Shown: positions 1-9,181 of the stretch, piece by piece | How positions within the stretch are numbered: position 1 is the stretch's first letter | How the letters are laid out: each line of letters opens with the position of its first letter | Source of the DNA: Candidatus Falkowbacteria bacterium CG10_big_fil_rev_8_21_14_0_10_37_14 | Lineage (GTDB): Bacteria > Patescibacteriota > Patescibacteriia > Patescibacteriales > Patescibacteriaceae | Direction of reading: 5' to 3' | DNA length: 64,000 bases | Assembly: GCA_002778705.1 (NCBI GenBank) | Contig: PFAM01000023.1 | Location: 1 to 64,000 of the forward strand | Translations under genes and position numbers: made by a program | The notes under the pieces: model-generated | The model's database searches: none | The model's input: the letters and a program-made list of their open reading frames with translations, nothing else | What the model was told of the DNA's origin: nothing

Positions 1-1
1 T

Positions 2-1855
2 TTCCATAACGAGAATAAGCTGCTTAAGGCCGATCATTTAGAGCGTGGCAAGCAGTTTTTTCATAAGCATGGAAGTAAGAGTATTTTCTTAGCACGTTTT
101 GTCGGACCTCTTCGTGCTATTGTACCATTCGTTGCTGGTATTTCCGGCATGAAGAAAAACAAATTTCTTTTTTGGAACATTATCAGTGCTTTTCTTTGGT
201 CGACGTCGCACCTTCTCCTCGGATATTTTTTCGGAAACGCCTTTACCGTTATCGAAGTTTGGTCAACTCGTGTAGGGTATGCCATTGGGGTGGCAGTACT
301 TTTCTTGGTGCTGATCTATATCATCCGATTCATAACAGTAAAGCACGGCAGGCAGATTGCCGAATTCATCCGATCTGTTTCTACGTCAATCGGAAATGCC
401 ATATCATCGAATCCCGACGTTCAAAAATTAGTGAAGCGGCATTCGACCTTCTTTGCTTTTATAAAAACAAGAACCAACCGCAAGTCTTTTTTCGGACTGC
501 CGTTCACTCTTATTGTCATCGGTTTTGGATATGTCCTTTCACTCTTTTTTGGCATTATTCAGGACGTACTTACTTCTGATGTAATCGTATCGGCCGATCT
601 CCGCATTGCTAACTTGTTGGAATACCTCCGAAGCCCAGAATTTACCAAAGTATTTTTATGGATTACTCTTTTGGGCAAATGGCAGATTGTCATTGGTTCA
701 GCAATTATTGTGTCTCTGATTTTGTGGTTATGGAAAAAGAGGGATAACATTATGTATCTATGGCTAGCACTCGTGGCCAATGGGATTTTTAGTTATCTTG
801 GAAAATTACTAATCCACAGGGACCGTCCGCTTACTCCTGTATACCTAGAAAACTCGTTTTCTTTCCCCAGTGGACACGCAATGGTCGCAGTAATTTTTTA
901 CGGTTTTCTCGCGTACATTCTTATTCGTCACATCAAAAGCTGGAAAACTAAAGTCAATATATTCTTTGCCTGTTTGTTTGTTATCTTGGCCATTGGTTTT
1001 AGCAGATTATATTTGGGGGTTCATTTTTTGAGCGATGTGTGGGGTGGATATCTGCTTGGCTTTCTTATCCTTACGACCGTAATGGCATTGTACGAATGGA
1101 GGCAGTGGAGCAAAGGATCGGTAGAACACGAACACGTTGTCGTTACAAAAAATATAAAGTTGGCAACGGCCGGTTTGGTTTTTGTCGGTGTTATTTTCTA
1201 CATAGGTTTTGCTTCGCAATATAAGCCCCCGATTGCGGTATCAGCTCAAGCAGTAATTCAAAATATTGAAGGAGGTATCAGCACATATTTTAGTGACCAT
1301 AAAATTCCAAAATACTCCGAGACACTGATTGGAAATCCACAAGAACCCTTAGGATTCATTTTTCTTGCAAAAGACGACACTGTTCTCACGCAAAGTTTCG
1401 AGAAAGCAGGATGGTCATCGGCCGATCGAGTCAGTATTAAATCTATTGCAAAAATTGCAGAAGCGGCCGTATTGCGTCGCCAATATCTCAATGCTCCCAT
1501 GACTCCTTCGTTTTGGAATGCAGTTGTCAATGATTTTGGTTTTGAGAAACCTACGCAATCCAACAGTGTAGACGAACGCCACCACATCCGTATTTGGAAG
1601 ACGAATTTAAGACAAGACGGTCTTACTGTATATGTCGCTACCGCCAGTCTTGATACGGCAATCAAATGGTTAGTCACTCACCGCATAAATCCCGACATCG
1701 ATACTGAGAAATTGTTTGTGAAAGATAGTTTGCAGTCAGCGAATACTCTTGAAGGTACGAACGAAATTCAATTTGTTGATCATATTTTGGGACAGAATTT
1801 CAGCGGTGATGATTTTTTCACGAATGGCAAACTTTATATCCTAAAGTTGAATTAA
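2..1855 (+). CDS. DedA-family membrane protein fused to PAP2 phosphatase and LssY-like C-terminal domain (5' truncated by window)
   Basis: Frame open from base 2 with DedA-like FLARFVGPLRAIVPFVAGISGMK; PAP2 motifs (KLLIHRDRP, SFPSGHAM, SRLYLGVHFLSDVWGG); LssY-like tail RIWKTNLRQDGLTVYVATASLD. Confidence 0.8.
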   Translation, partial: FHNENKLLKADHLERGKQFFHKHGSKSIFLARFVGPLRAIVPFVAGISGMKKNKFLFWNIISAFLWSTSHLLLGYFFGNAFTVIEVWSTRVGYAIGVAVLFLVLIYIIRFITVKHGRQIAEFIRSVSTSIGNAISSNPDVQKLVKRHSTFFAFIKTRTNRKSFFGLPFTLIVIGFGYVLSLFFGIIQDVLTSDVIVSADLRIANLLEYLRSPEFTKVFLWITLLGKWQIVIGSAIIVSLILWLWKKRDNIMYLWLALVANGIFSYLGKLLIHRDRPLTPVYLENSFSFPSGHAMVAVIFYGFLAYILIRHIKSWKTKVNIFFACLFVILAIGFSRLYLGVHFLSDVWGGYLLGFLILTTVMALYEWRQWSKGSVEHEHVVVTKNIKLATAGLVFVGVIFYIGFASQYKPPIAVSAQAVIQNIEGGISTYFSDHKIPKYSETLIGNPQEPLGFIFLAKDDTVLTQSFEKAGWSSADRVSIKSIAKIAEAAVLRRQYLNAPMTPSFWNAVVNDFGFEKPTQSNSVDERHHIRIWKTNLRQDGLTVYVATASLDTAIKWLVTHRINPDIDTEKLFVKDSLQSANTLEGTNEIQFVDHILGQNFSGDDFFTNGKLYILKLN

Positions 1856-1913
1856 TAATTCAAGGGAGCAATCCCCGCCGTTTTATAATCTTTCCTAAAA
1901 ACGGCAGTGGTTA

Positions 1914-2300
1914 TTGTGTGCGAACGGGAGGGTTGGTCAAGCACAGACAAGAAGAAAATTAGGCAAGTTAAGAAAGAATATCAAACAAGATGACGAGGCT
2001 ATGGCCAAAGTCAATTTTGCCACAGACGCCAGAACCAATTTCCAAGAGGGTGATAACAAGGACAAGAAAAACATTCTTTTACAGATTGGCACGAACCGAG
2101 AGCTAAAAGACCGAAAATTAATCATTACGCCTTATAAATGGCTTATTCCCATTGAGAAAATGATTAAGCACTTAGAGGCCAAATTTATCACGCTCGAACT
2201 AAACAAAACCCCTTTAAATACAAAACAAAACGAGGCTTATACCTCGCTTTGTCGCGAACTGCGGAGAGGGAGGGATATTCGGTCACAGATAATTGTTCGT
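1914..2300 (+). pseudogene. Remnant of large serine recombinase C-terminus
   Basis: VNFATDARTNFQEGDNKDKKNILLQIGTNRELKDRKLIITPYKWLIPIEK...NTKQNEAYTSLCRELRRGRD aligns by eye with the C-terminus of the intact recombinase at 27457-29106 (KREIVFSLGQNRQIINKNLTITPHNWLMPL...NTTQNPGLASLRSRWLGDKD); no catalytic domain upstream. Confidence 0.75.
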
Positions 2301-2365
2301 CGCCACTCACAATTTCCGCGACCCCAGCTCACCATTCCGCCTGCTGGCGGAATATGGTTCCGCTT

Positions 2366-2472
2366 TTCGAATCCCTCGCGCAGGCAAAGCAGTTCGCCTG
2401 CTCCTCTCCACAAATATAAAAAGCCGTCATAAATGACGGCTTTTTATATTTGCGGAGAGGGAGGGATTCGAA
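2366..2472. repeat. Long inverted repeat containing a mirrored tRNA-Ser 3'-end fragment with a 25-nt palindromic insertion
   Basis: ttcgaatccctc[25 nt]cctctcc-a-caaatataaaaagccgtcat / atgacggctttttatatttg-c-ggagagggagggattcgaa. Confidence 0.8.
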
Positions 2473-2539
2473 CCCTCGAGACTCGTTAAAGCCTAACATC
2501 TTAGCAGGATGCCCCATTCGGCCACTCTGGCACCTCTCC
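2453..2539 (-). tRNA. tRNA-Ser(GCT)
   Basis: Acceptor GGAGAGG/CCTCTCC, long variable arm, anticodon loop containing GCT, TTCGAAT T-loop. Confidence 0.92.
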
Positions 2540-2666
2540 ATTATAAACTAGCAATTTAAAAGTTGGTATCTTTCCAAATCAAATTGTCATTAAAAAATAA
2601 TATTTGCCTTTTTGATAAATTTTAACTATAATTAGTATAGGCAAAGAAGCCTAGTATGTCAATTAT

Positions 2667-3194
2667 ATGGTAAATGATAATAAAATAGAGTTACCACGTT
2701 GGGGCAGGGAGTTAATGACCTGGGAAATACCATCATATGACCAACATGAACGTGGTTTACGCTGGTATATCATTTTTGGCGTTATCACTGGTGGCTTGCT
2801 ATTACTATCTTTAGCCACACCAAACCTGGTTTTTAACGAACCCAATTACCTTTTTGCTGTTATGATTGTCTTGGTGATTTTTATTTTTATCACCAATGTT
2901 TTCAGAGAGCCAGAAATGTTGGAGTTTACCATTGCCTCTGAGGGCGTAATAATCGGAGATAGATTGTATGATTATGATGAATTAAAACATTTTTGCATTC
3001 TTCACAAACCACATGAAAAACTTTCAGCTTTGTATTTTGAGTTTAAAAATGGCCTAAGACCACGTTTAACTGTTCCAATGCTGGGGGCTAATCCAATTCA
3101 AGCTAGAGAGTTCTTGGCTCGCTATATGACTGAAGATTTAGAGCGTACTGACGAGCCTAATACGGATTTTATAGCCAGAATATTTAAAATTTGA
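2667..3194 (+). CDS. Conserved hypothetical membrane protein
   Basis: 175-aa ORF with two N-terminal TM segments. Confidence 0.65.
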   Translation: MVNDNKIELPRWGRELMTWEIPSYDQHERGLRWYIIFGVITGGLLLLSLATPNLVFNEPNYLFAVMIVLVIFIFITNVFREPEMLEFTIASEGVIIGDRLYDYDELKHFCILHKPHEKLSALYFEFKNGLRPRLTVPMLGANPIQAREFLARYMTEDLERTDEPNTDFIARIFKI

Positions 3195-3298
3195 CAAATA
3201 AGGCTACTTATTGTAAATTGTTGGAGTTAAGTAATTAGTAAAGTAACCCAAAAAAACTTTATAAGTTGTATAAAACCTTAACTTTAATAACTTATTGA

Positions 3299-3373
3299 GC
3301 ACTCGTCGTTCAACGGATAGGACATTAGCTTGCGGAGCTGGTGATACAGGTTCGATTCCTGTCGAGTGCACCA
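3299..3373 (+). tRNA. tRNA-Arg(GCG), CCA encoded
   Basis: Acceptor GCACTCG/CGAGTGC, anticodon loop TTGCGGA, T-loop TTCGATT, ACCA end. Confidence 0.9.
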
Positions 3374-3444
3374 TATTATGATAAAGAATGGGCAAAATTG
3401 TCCATTTTTTGTTTTTTTAAGCAATCTTTGTCATAATAATCTTT

Positions 3445-5511
3445 ATGGATTTAAAACTACCTGTCAGTGCTTTAAGCCGAGTTGGTCAAAGCACCACTGC
3501 TAAACTCAAAAACTTAGGGCTAATTACTGCCGAAGATTTATTGTGGCATTTGCCTTTTCGCTATGAAGATTATTCTAAGACTACGCCAATCTCGGATTTA
3601 GTGGTTGGTAGTCGTGTTAATGTTGTTGGGCGTCTAGATTTAATCAATAGTAAAAAAACTTCTGGCCGACGAATTAATGTGACAGAAGCTTTAATTGCCG
3701 ACGATAGTGGTTTGATTAAAGCCATCTGGTTTAATCAGCCTTTTATCGCTACCACCTTGAAAGTCGGTGATCATATTTCTTTGTCTGGTAAGGTTGATGA
3801 AGATTTTGCTGGTCCGTTTTTATTGTCTCCTGTCTATGAAAAATTATCAGTTTCTGGTGGCGTTCACACCATTGGCTTGGTGCCTAATTATCATTTAACT
3901 TTTGGTCTGACTCAAAAACAACTTCGTTCTTTGATTAAACAAGCTTTACCTGCCGTAGTTAATCTAGTCGATTGGTTGCCAGACTGGCTTAGACTTGAAT
4001 ACGGTTTAATGCCTTTAACCGAGGCCTTAAAACAAATACATTTTCCTGACAACCCCGATATTTTGAATCAAGCTAAGCGTCGCCTTGGTTTTAATGAACT
4101 ATTTATTTTACAATTAGAATCACAGCTTGGTCGGCGTGAAGCCTTTGGTTTTACGGCACCAATTTTACAATTTCATGGAGCTGAAACTAAAACTTTTGTG
4201 GATAATCTGCCTTTTGTTTTAACTCCAGCACAGAAAGTTGCCGCTTGGGAGATTTTGCAAGATATCGAAAAGCCTCGGCCGATGCTCCGTCTTCTAGAGG
4301 GTGATGTTGGTTCAGGAAAAACTTTAGTTGCTATGCTCGCTATGTACAATACTGCTTTAAATAGTAAACAGGCGGTTATGATGGTGCCTACCGAAATTTT
4401 AGCTAGACAACACTACGAAACCTTTCTTAAATTTTTAGGCGATAAAGACTTAACCATTGGTTTGGCGGTGAGTGCCGAACGTCGGTTATCTAAAGCCACA
4501 GATAGCAAAAAAATCAGCACCGCTAAGGTTGCGTCCACAGCGGATATCATTATCGGCACACAAGCTCTTCTGACAGATACTACAATCTTTCGGAATCTGT
4601 CTTTAGTGGTAATTGATGAACAACATCGCTTTGGAGTGAATCAGCGTCAACGCCTAGCTTCTAAAGCAGTTTCGAACGGGGGTAATAGTGCTCCCCACCT
4701 TTTATCAATGACGGCTACGCCAATTCCACGCACTCTAGCCTTAGTTTTGTATCAGGATTTATCTTTGTCGGTTATCAAGCAATCACCAATTGGTCGTCTG
4801 CAGGTTTTAACCAAGCTCTATAGTGAAGCTGAACGACCAAGTGCTTACGATATTTTAGCTAAAGAAATTTCCGCCGGCCATCAAGCCTTTGTTGTCTGCC
4901 CTTTGATTGAAGATTCAGAAATTAGTGACGCTAAAGCAGCTAAGAGTGAAGAGGCTAAATTAAAACGACTATTCCCAACTTGGAGGGTTGGTCTTCTTCA
5001 TGGCAAGTTAAAAAGTAAAGACAAAGAAAAAATTATGGCCGACTTTGCTTCTGGTGCAATTCAGATTTTGGTCGCTACGGCGGTGGTGGAGGTGGGTATT
5101 GATGTCCCTAATGCTACAGTGATGTTAATTGAATCAGCCGATCGCTTTGGTTTAGCCCAATTACATCAATATCGTGGTCGGGTTGGTCGTGGTCAACAGC
5201 AGTCATTCTGCTTATTATTAGCTGACGACTTAGCGGAAAATTCTCGCCGTCGGCTGGAATGTTTACAAAGATTTTCCAGTGGTTTTGACTTAGCTAAAGA
5301 AGATTTAAAATTTCGTGGTCCCGGTGAGGTTTATGGCACACTGCAAAAGGGCTTCCCTGAATTAAAAATTGCTAGTCTTTTTGATGTAGAATTAATGACT
5401 ATGGCACAAAAAGCGGCTGAGGAATATTTACTGCAAGATCCTAATGGTCAATTATATCCCAAAACTTGGGCCAAATTAAAACAGGTTATTAGCCAAAACC
5501 ATGGCGAATAG
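3445..5511 (+). CDS. recG: ATP-dependent DNA helicase RecG
   Basis: Walker A GDVGSGKT, DEQH box, GRVGRG, LKFRGPGEVYGTLQKG. Confidence 0.97.
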   Translation: MDLKLPVSALSRVGQSTTAKLKNLGLITAEDLLWHLPFRYEDYSKTTPISDLVVGSRVNVVGRLDLINSKKTSGRRINVTEALIADDSGLIKAIWFNQPFIATTLKVGDHISLSGKVDEDFAGPFLLSPVYEKLSVSGGVHTIGLVPNYHLTFGLTQKQLRSLIKQALPAVVNLVDWLPDWLRLEYGLMPLTEALKQIHFPDNPDILNQAKRRLGFNELFILQLESQLGRREAFGFTAPILQFHGAETKTFVDNLPFVLTPAQKVAAWEILQDIEKPRPMLRLLEGDVGSGKTLVAMLAMYNTALNSKQAVMMVPTEILARQHYETFLKFLGDKDLTIGLAVSAERRLSKATDSKKISTAKVASTADIIIGTQALLTDTTIFRNLSLVVIDEQHRFGVNQRQRLASKAVSNGGNSAPHLLSMTATPIPRTLALVLYQDLSLSVIKQSPIGRLQVLTKLYSEAERPSAYDILAKEISAGHQAFVVCPLIEDSEISDAKAAKSEEAKLKRLFPTWRVGLLHGKLKSKDKEKIMADFASGAIQILVATAVVEVGIDVPNATVMLIESADRFGLAQLHQYRGRVGRGQQQSFCLLLADDLAENSRRRLECLQRFSSGFDLAKEDLKFRGPGEVYGTLQKGFPELKIASLFDVELMTMAQKAAEEYLLQDPNGQLYPKTWAKLKQVISQNHGE

Positions 5512-5614
5512 CTAAAAATTTATCTTAAGACACTTGCTAGCACTACTATTGACATTATTAGCTAAATATGATATAAAAGAAAAGTAGTTTTTTAACAATC
5601 GGAGATGTTCATTA

Positions 5615-5983
5615 ATGACTAGTAAAAAAATTTTAGACTCAGCACTATGTCCGGTTTGTGGAGATAGAGTTTTATTTAGCAAAAATTTAGTTTTTGGAGC
5701 TAACGGTGTTTTATGCCACTGGGACTGTCTTAAGGGTTATCTTGGAGAAGAGGGCTTTGCTCTAAAGGATACATATCCCAAAATAAAAAACCCATTAGAT
5801 TTTAAAAATTATTTAGAATCTCTTCTTCAAATTAGCATCGTAATGTCTGGCGACAAAAACAAAGCTAAAGTTCAAGCAATAATTCAAAAATATAGCGAAG
5901 TTTTTGATTTCTTAGACTTTAAAGATGTTAAAATTTATCAATTAGTTAAGGATTGCACAGTAAGTTTCTGTGCTCTATTATAA
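5615..5983 (+). CDS. Small zinc-binding protein, CPVC...HWDC
   Basis: 122 aa, LCPVCGDRVLFSKNLVFGANGVLCHWDCL. Confidence 0.6.
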   Translation: MTSKKILDSALCPVCGDRVLFSKNLVFGANGVLCHWDCLKGYLGEEGFALKDTYPKIKNPLDFKNYLESLLQISIVMSGDKNKAKVQAIIQKYSEVFDFLDFKDVKIYQLVKDCTVSFCALL

Positions 5984-6004
5984 ATTATTAAGGGGGATTT
6001 AAAG

Positions 6005-6208
6005 ATGTATCCATCAAGACGACAGGGCAGCGGTAGTCAAAATGGCGGACCAAGAAGTACTAAACATTTAAAAACGCCAGAGCAAATAGCTTTAGATAAA
6101 AAACGGGCTTGTCCAGCTTGTTCTTGTTTAGTAGCTCCGGGCGATCCAGATAAAGTAACTGTCGAAGGTGTTACTTATCACGGTGCCTGTTTGAAGAAAA
6201 TTAAGTAA
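6005..6208 (+). CDS. Small zinc-binding protein, CPAC...HGAC
   Basis: 67 aa, ACPACSCLVAPGDPDKVTVEGVTYHGACLKKIK. Confidence 0.6.
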   Translation: MYPSRRQGSGSQNGGPRSTKHLKTPEQIALDKKRACPACSCLVAPGDPDKVTVEGVTYHGACLKKIK

Positions 6209-6227
6209 TTTTAATTTTTATAACCAT

Positions 6228-6256
6228 AAAAACGGCTTAAAATAAGTCGTTTTTTT
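6228..6256 (+). terminator. Rho-independent terminator
   Basis: aaaaacggctta-aaa-taagtcgttttttt. Confidence 0.75.
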
Positions 6257-6498
6257 ATACTTGTTTTAAAAAATTTAAGGCTTTGTGTTAAGTATTTTGA
6301 TTATATGTTGCTTGTTGGCAAGTACACTATTAAAAACTACACCAAGAGCTATGACTCATGGTAATCTTGGGCACTTTGTGTGGAAAGACCATATTTCCGG
6401 GGTCAACACTGATATATTTGACATTTTAACCAAAATATGCTATACTATGAATAGTAACTTAAAAATTAAATAAATAAACATACATACAGAGGTTTCTT

Positions 6499-7374
6499 AT
6501 GGAAATATGTCCAGATTGGCTAGACGCCGATCCTAAAACAGTGCTTGTTAATGATTATGACGAGCGCGAAATAGAATTACAAGCAGCAGTTAAAAAAAAT
6601 CTTGAAAATAATGTTGCCAAGCGGAATGCTGATTACAACAAGTATGACAAAACTTTAGACTTTAATAAAAAAAAGTTAAAAGAAATGGAGAGTCGTAATC
6701 TTCAAGATCAGATTGCTATAAAAAAAATTGATGACAAAATTAAAAAATTAGCCATCAATAAAAACTCTAGACAAACATCTTGTAGTAATCAACCAACCGT
6801 TAGTCGTGGCTCAGTATTCTTACTTTTAGCCAGTTTGCCGATTTTAACTTTACTGGTTATTCTATTATTTAAAGTACTTAATACCCCCGTACTTCCAATT
6901 AAACCCTTAACTGATCTCGATCAGTTAAACATCTCTATCGATAGCTTAATTGATGATGGCTACAACATTGTAGATGTCCAAAATTTGAAAGCCGATGCTA
7001 TTTATCAATATCCGATAGCAGGCGATATGATCTTCGTTCTTTTAGCTGACATCCCATTTCGTTATGGAATGATTGGTGACAGTGATCGATCTATGATTGT
7101 TAATCGAGGCGAACGCTTAGAGTTGGGTCAGAGAAACACGATTTATACGGTTCAAGCCCAAGCTTTAAGTGCTACTAGTTTTGTCTTGATGTTTAAAAAT
7201 AGAGACATCGGACACCCGATTGCTGTAATTACTAAATTTACTGATAGTGTTGTAAAAATGTTTACAAGTATTCTCGGCGTCGTTGGTATTATAGCTGTCG
7301 TGGTTTTAATTACGGTGGTTTTGATATTAGATATTATTCTGCTGGTCAAAATGGTTCAGCGGAGTCAATTTTAA
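6499..7374 (+). CDS. Hypothetical membrane protein with N-terminal coiled coil
   Basis: 291-aa ORF, charged N-terminus, two TM segments. Confidence 0.6.
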   Translation: MEICPDWLDADPKTVLVNDYDEREIELQAAVKKNLENNVAKRNADYNKYDKTLDFNKKKLKEMESRNLQDQIAIKKIDDKIKKLAINKNSRQTSCSNQPTVSRGSVFLLLASLPILTLLVILLFKVLNTPVLPIKPLTDLDQLNISIDSLIDDGYNIVDVQNLKADAIYQYPIAGDMIFVLLADIPFRYGMIGDSDRSMIVNRGERLELGQRNTIYTVQAQALSATSFVLMFKNRDIGHPIAVITKFTDSVVKMFTSILGVVGIIAVVVLITVVLILDIILLVKMVQRSQF

Positions 7375-7455
7375 GCCTGATAGGCTTTTACAAAGGAATG
7401 ATAGTAAATAATTGCTTATCATTCTTTTTTTTGTTATAATAAAAAAAACAAATAT

Positions 7456-8364
7456 ATGACATTAAAATGGCTATTAATCTTCGGTGCCTTATTAGTCCTA
7501 CCGTTCTCAGTTAAGGCTGATTGCGCTTGGGTTGGGGGAGGGACCTGTAGCGGTATTGCTACTTGTGCAAAAGCTAGTCAAGAAAGTTTTTGTGACAACG
7601 CTAGTAATAAAAACAAAAAAGGGGAAATTACTAATCCTGAATGTTGCTGTTGCCAAGAAGAGGTTGGTTGCTGTTTGTACTATAATAAAATAGCTAAAAT
7701 AAATCAGGCTGGGGATTATGATCGAGCTAGATGTTATGGTTTTGTTTATTTTGCGGATATTAAAAACTTTGATACTAATGCTGAGGCTGTAACTAATCAA
7801 AAAACTGGCGAAGGGGAGTGTCAAATAATTTCAGATTCTACTACAAGTTGCTGTGAGTGCACTACCATGTTTGAATCTAATTTTGTGACAACTTATCACT
7901 CCGTAGCTACAGAAAATGGTTGTTTGGCACTGTGCAGTGCTGGGAATAGTGTTTTTTTTAAAGATAAAACGCTTAATGCCAGTGGTGACGGTTGTGAAAA
8001 TAAAATCTTAGATGAAGAAATTTTACCAACCAATTCTTGGCAAAACGCTTTGCCGACAGTGAGTGGTGACACTAATTCTGGTAAATTTTATAAAATTTTA
8101 GATAATCCTTTAGGCACCACTGAAATACCTATTGTGGTTGGTCGAGTTGTCACCGCCTTAATTAATATCATTGGTGCCGTGGCCTTACTTGTTATGGTGT
8201 ATGGTGGTTGGATCTGGTTAACGGCCATGGGTGATAAAAATAAGATTACTCAAGGCATAAGATTAATTATTTGGTCAGCTATCGGATTGATTATTATTTT
8301 CTTGGGCTATGTCATAGTTAAGTTTGTCTTTGATGTTATCGGCGCTAAAATGCCAATCTTATAA
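7456..8364 (+). CDS. Cys-rich secreted protein with C-terminal T4SS-pilin-like TM region
   Basis: Signal peptide; Cys clusters; tail NIIGAVALLVMVYGGWIWLTAMGDKNKITQGIRLIIWSAIGLIIIFLGYVIV. Confidence 0.75.
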   Translation: MTLKWLLIFGALLVLPFSVKADCAWVGGGTCSGIATCAKASQESFCDNASNKNKKGEITNPECCCCQEEVGCCLYYNKIAKINQAGDYDRARCYGFVYFADIKNFDTNAEAVTNQKTGEGECQIISDSTTSCCECTTMFESNFVTTYHSVATENGCLALCSAGNSVFFKDKTLNASGDGCENKILDEEILPTNSWQNALPTVSGDTNSGKFYKILDNPLGTTEIPIVVGRVVTALINIIGAVALLVMVYGGWIWLTAMGDKNKITQGIRLIIWSAIGLIIIFLGYVIVKFVFDVIGAKMPIL

Positions 8365-8365
8365 T

Positions 8366-8728
8366 ATGTGGAAAAAAATTATTCTAGTTTGTGTTTTATT
8401 GTTATTACCAGTTTTAACTAGGGCCGCTAGCCCAACTGTTACTGGTGACACTAGTTTTCAGTATGAGGCTATTGGTAAATTAAACGCTTTATACACAGTC
8501 CGGCCGGCCGTGGTTATGGGGCGAATTATCAATGGTTCATTATCTATTTTAGGGGTTGTTGCTTTATTAATAATTGTTTATGCTGGGTTTAATTGGATGA
8601 CGGCCATGGGAGATAAGGCTAAGGTTCAAAAAAGCATTCATATGATAATTTGGTCTACAGCTGGTCTAGTCTTAATTTTTACTGCTTATGTTGTGGTCAG
8701 ATTTATGTTTGAAATAGTAGGGAAGTAG
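8366..8728 (+). CDS. T4SS-pilin-like (VirB2/TrbC-like) membrane protein
   Basis: Signal peptide then SLSILGVVALLIIVYAGFNWMTAMGDKAKVQKSIHMIIWSTAGLVLIFTAYVVV; start at 8366. Confidence 0.75.
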   Translation: MWKKIILVCVLLLLPVLTRAASPTVTGDTSFQYEAIGKLNALYTVRPAVVMGRIINGSLSILGVVALLIIVYAGFNWMTAMGDKAKVQKSIHMIIWSTAGLVLIFTAYVVVRFMFEIVGK

Positions 8729-8965
8729 TGTTTTTTTATTACTCTTGCGTTTTTTTTGTTTTATGTTATGATATTTTCATCATAGGCATTCAGAGCCTAT
8801 TTTAATGTTGTTTGCCTTGTGTTTAGTGTAAAATAACAATAATCATTATTTCCACACCTTGTTATTTCCAAGACCCACATAAGTAATTGCCATCCTTGGC
8901 GAGCCGATGTGTTCATTGGTGAGAAAAGGGAATCTAATTTTTGTTAAAATATAAAAACAATTAGA

Positions 8966-9014
8966 GTCGTTAGCTCAGTTGGTGATCCGCCAGCTGGCGG
9001 ACTTTTAAGCAAAT
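8966..9014 (+). pseudogene. Chimeric tRNA-Lys fragment interrupted by a palindrome
   Basis: GTCGTTAGCTCAGTTGGT-[GATCCGCCAGCTGGCGGA]-CTTTTAAGCAAAT versus intact tRNA-Lys at 9026. Confidence 0.8.
8986..9001. repeat. Perfect 16-bp palindrome TCCGCCAGCTGGCGGA
   Basis: Direct reading; identical copy at 9154, variants at 9193 and 2335. Confidence 0.9.
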
Positions 9015-9025
9015 ATCTTTATTAT

Positions 9026-9098
9026 GCGTCGTTAGCTCAGTTGGTAGAGCAGTTGCCTTTTAAGCAAATGGTCACAGGTTCAAATCCTGTACGACGCA
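9026..9098 (+). tRNA. tRNA-Lys(TTT)
   Basis: Acceptor GCGTCGT/ACGACGC, anticodon loop CTTTTAA, TTCAAAT T-loop. Confidence 0.95.
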
Positions 9099-9131
9099 CT
9101 AAATTAATAATCAGATTTTGATTTTTAATTA

Positions 9132-9181
9132 GCCGCCTTAGCTCGGTTGGTGATCCGCCAGCTGGCGGACTTTTAAGCAAA
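9132..9181 (+). pseudogene. Second chimeric tRNA-Lys-like fragment with the same palindrome
   Basis: gccgccttagctcggttggt-[gatccgccagctggcgga]-cttttaagcaaa. Confidence 0.75.

Noticed and set aside
172-579. Overlapping 135-aa ORF inside the DedA-PAP2 gene
   Set aside because: Alternate-frame translation of a well-supported gene.
2329-2541. Minus-strand 70-aa ORF
   Set aside because: It lies over tRNA-Ser and the adjacent inverted repeat; sequence such as MERCQSGRMGHPAKMLGFNESRGFESLPL is a translated tRNA.
3204-3395. Minus-strand 63-aa ORF
   Set aside because: Antisense translation of tRNA-Arg (HSTGIEPVSPAPQANVLSVER).
6285-6473. 62-aa ORF
   Set aside because: No coding character beyond length; overlaps the intergenic/promoter region of the next gene.
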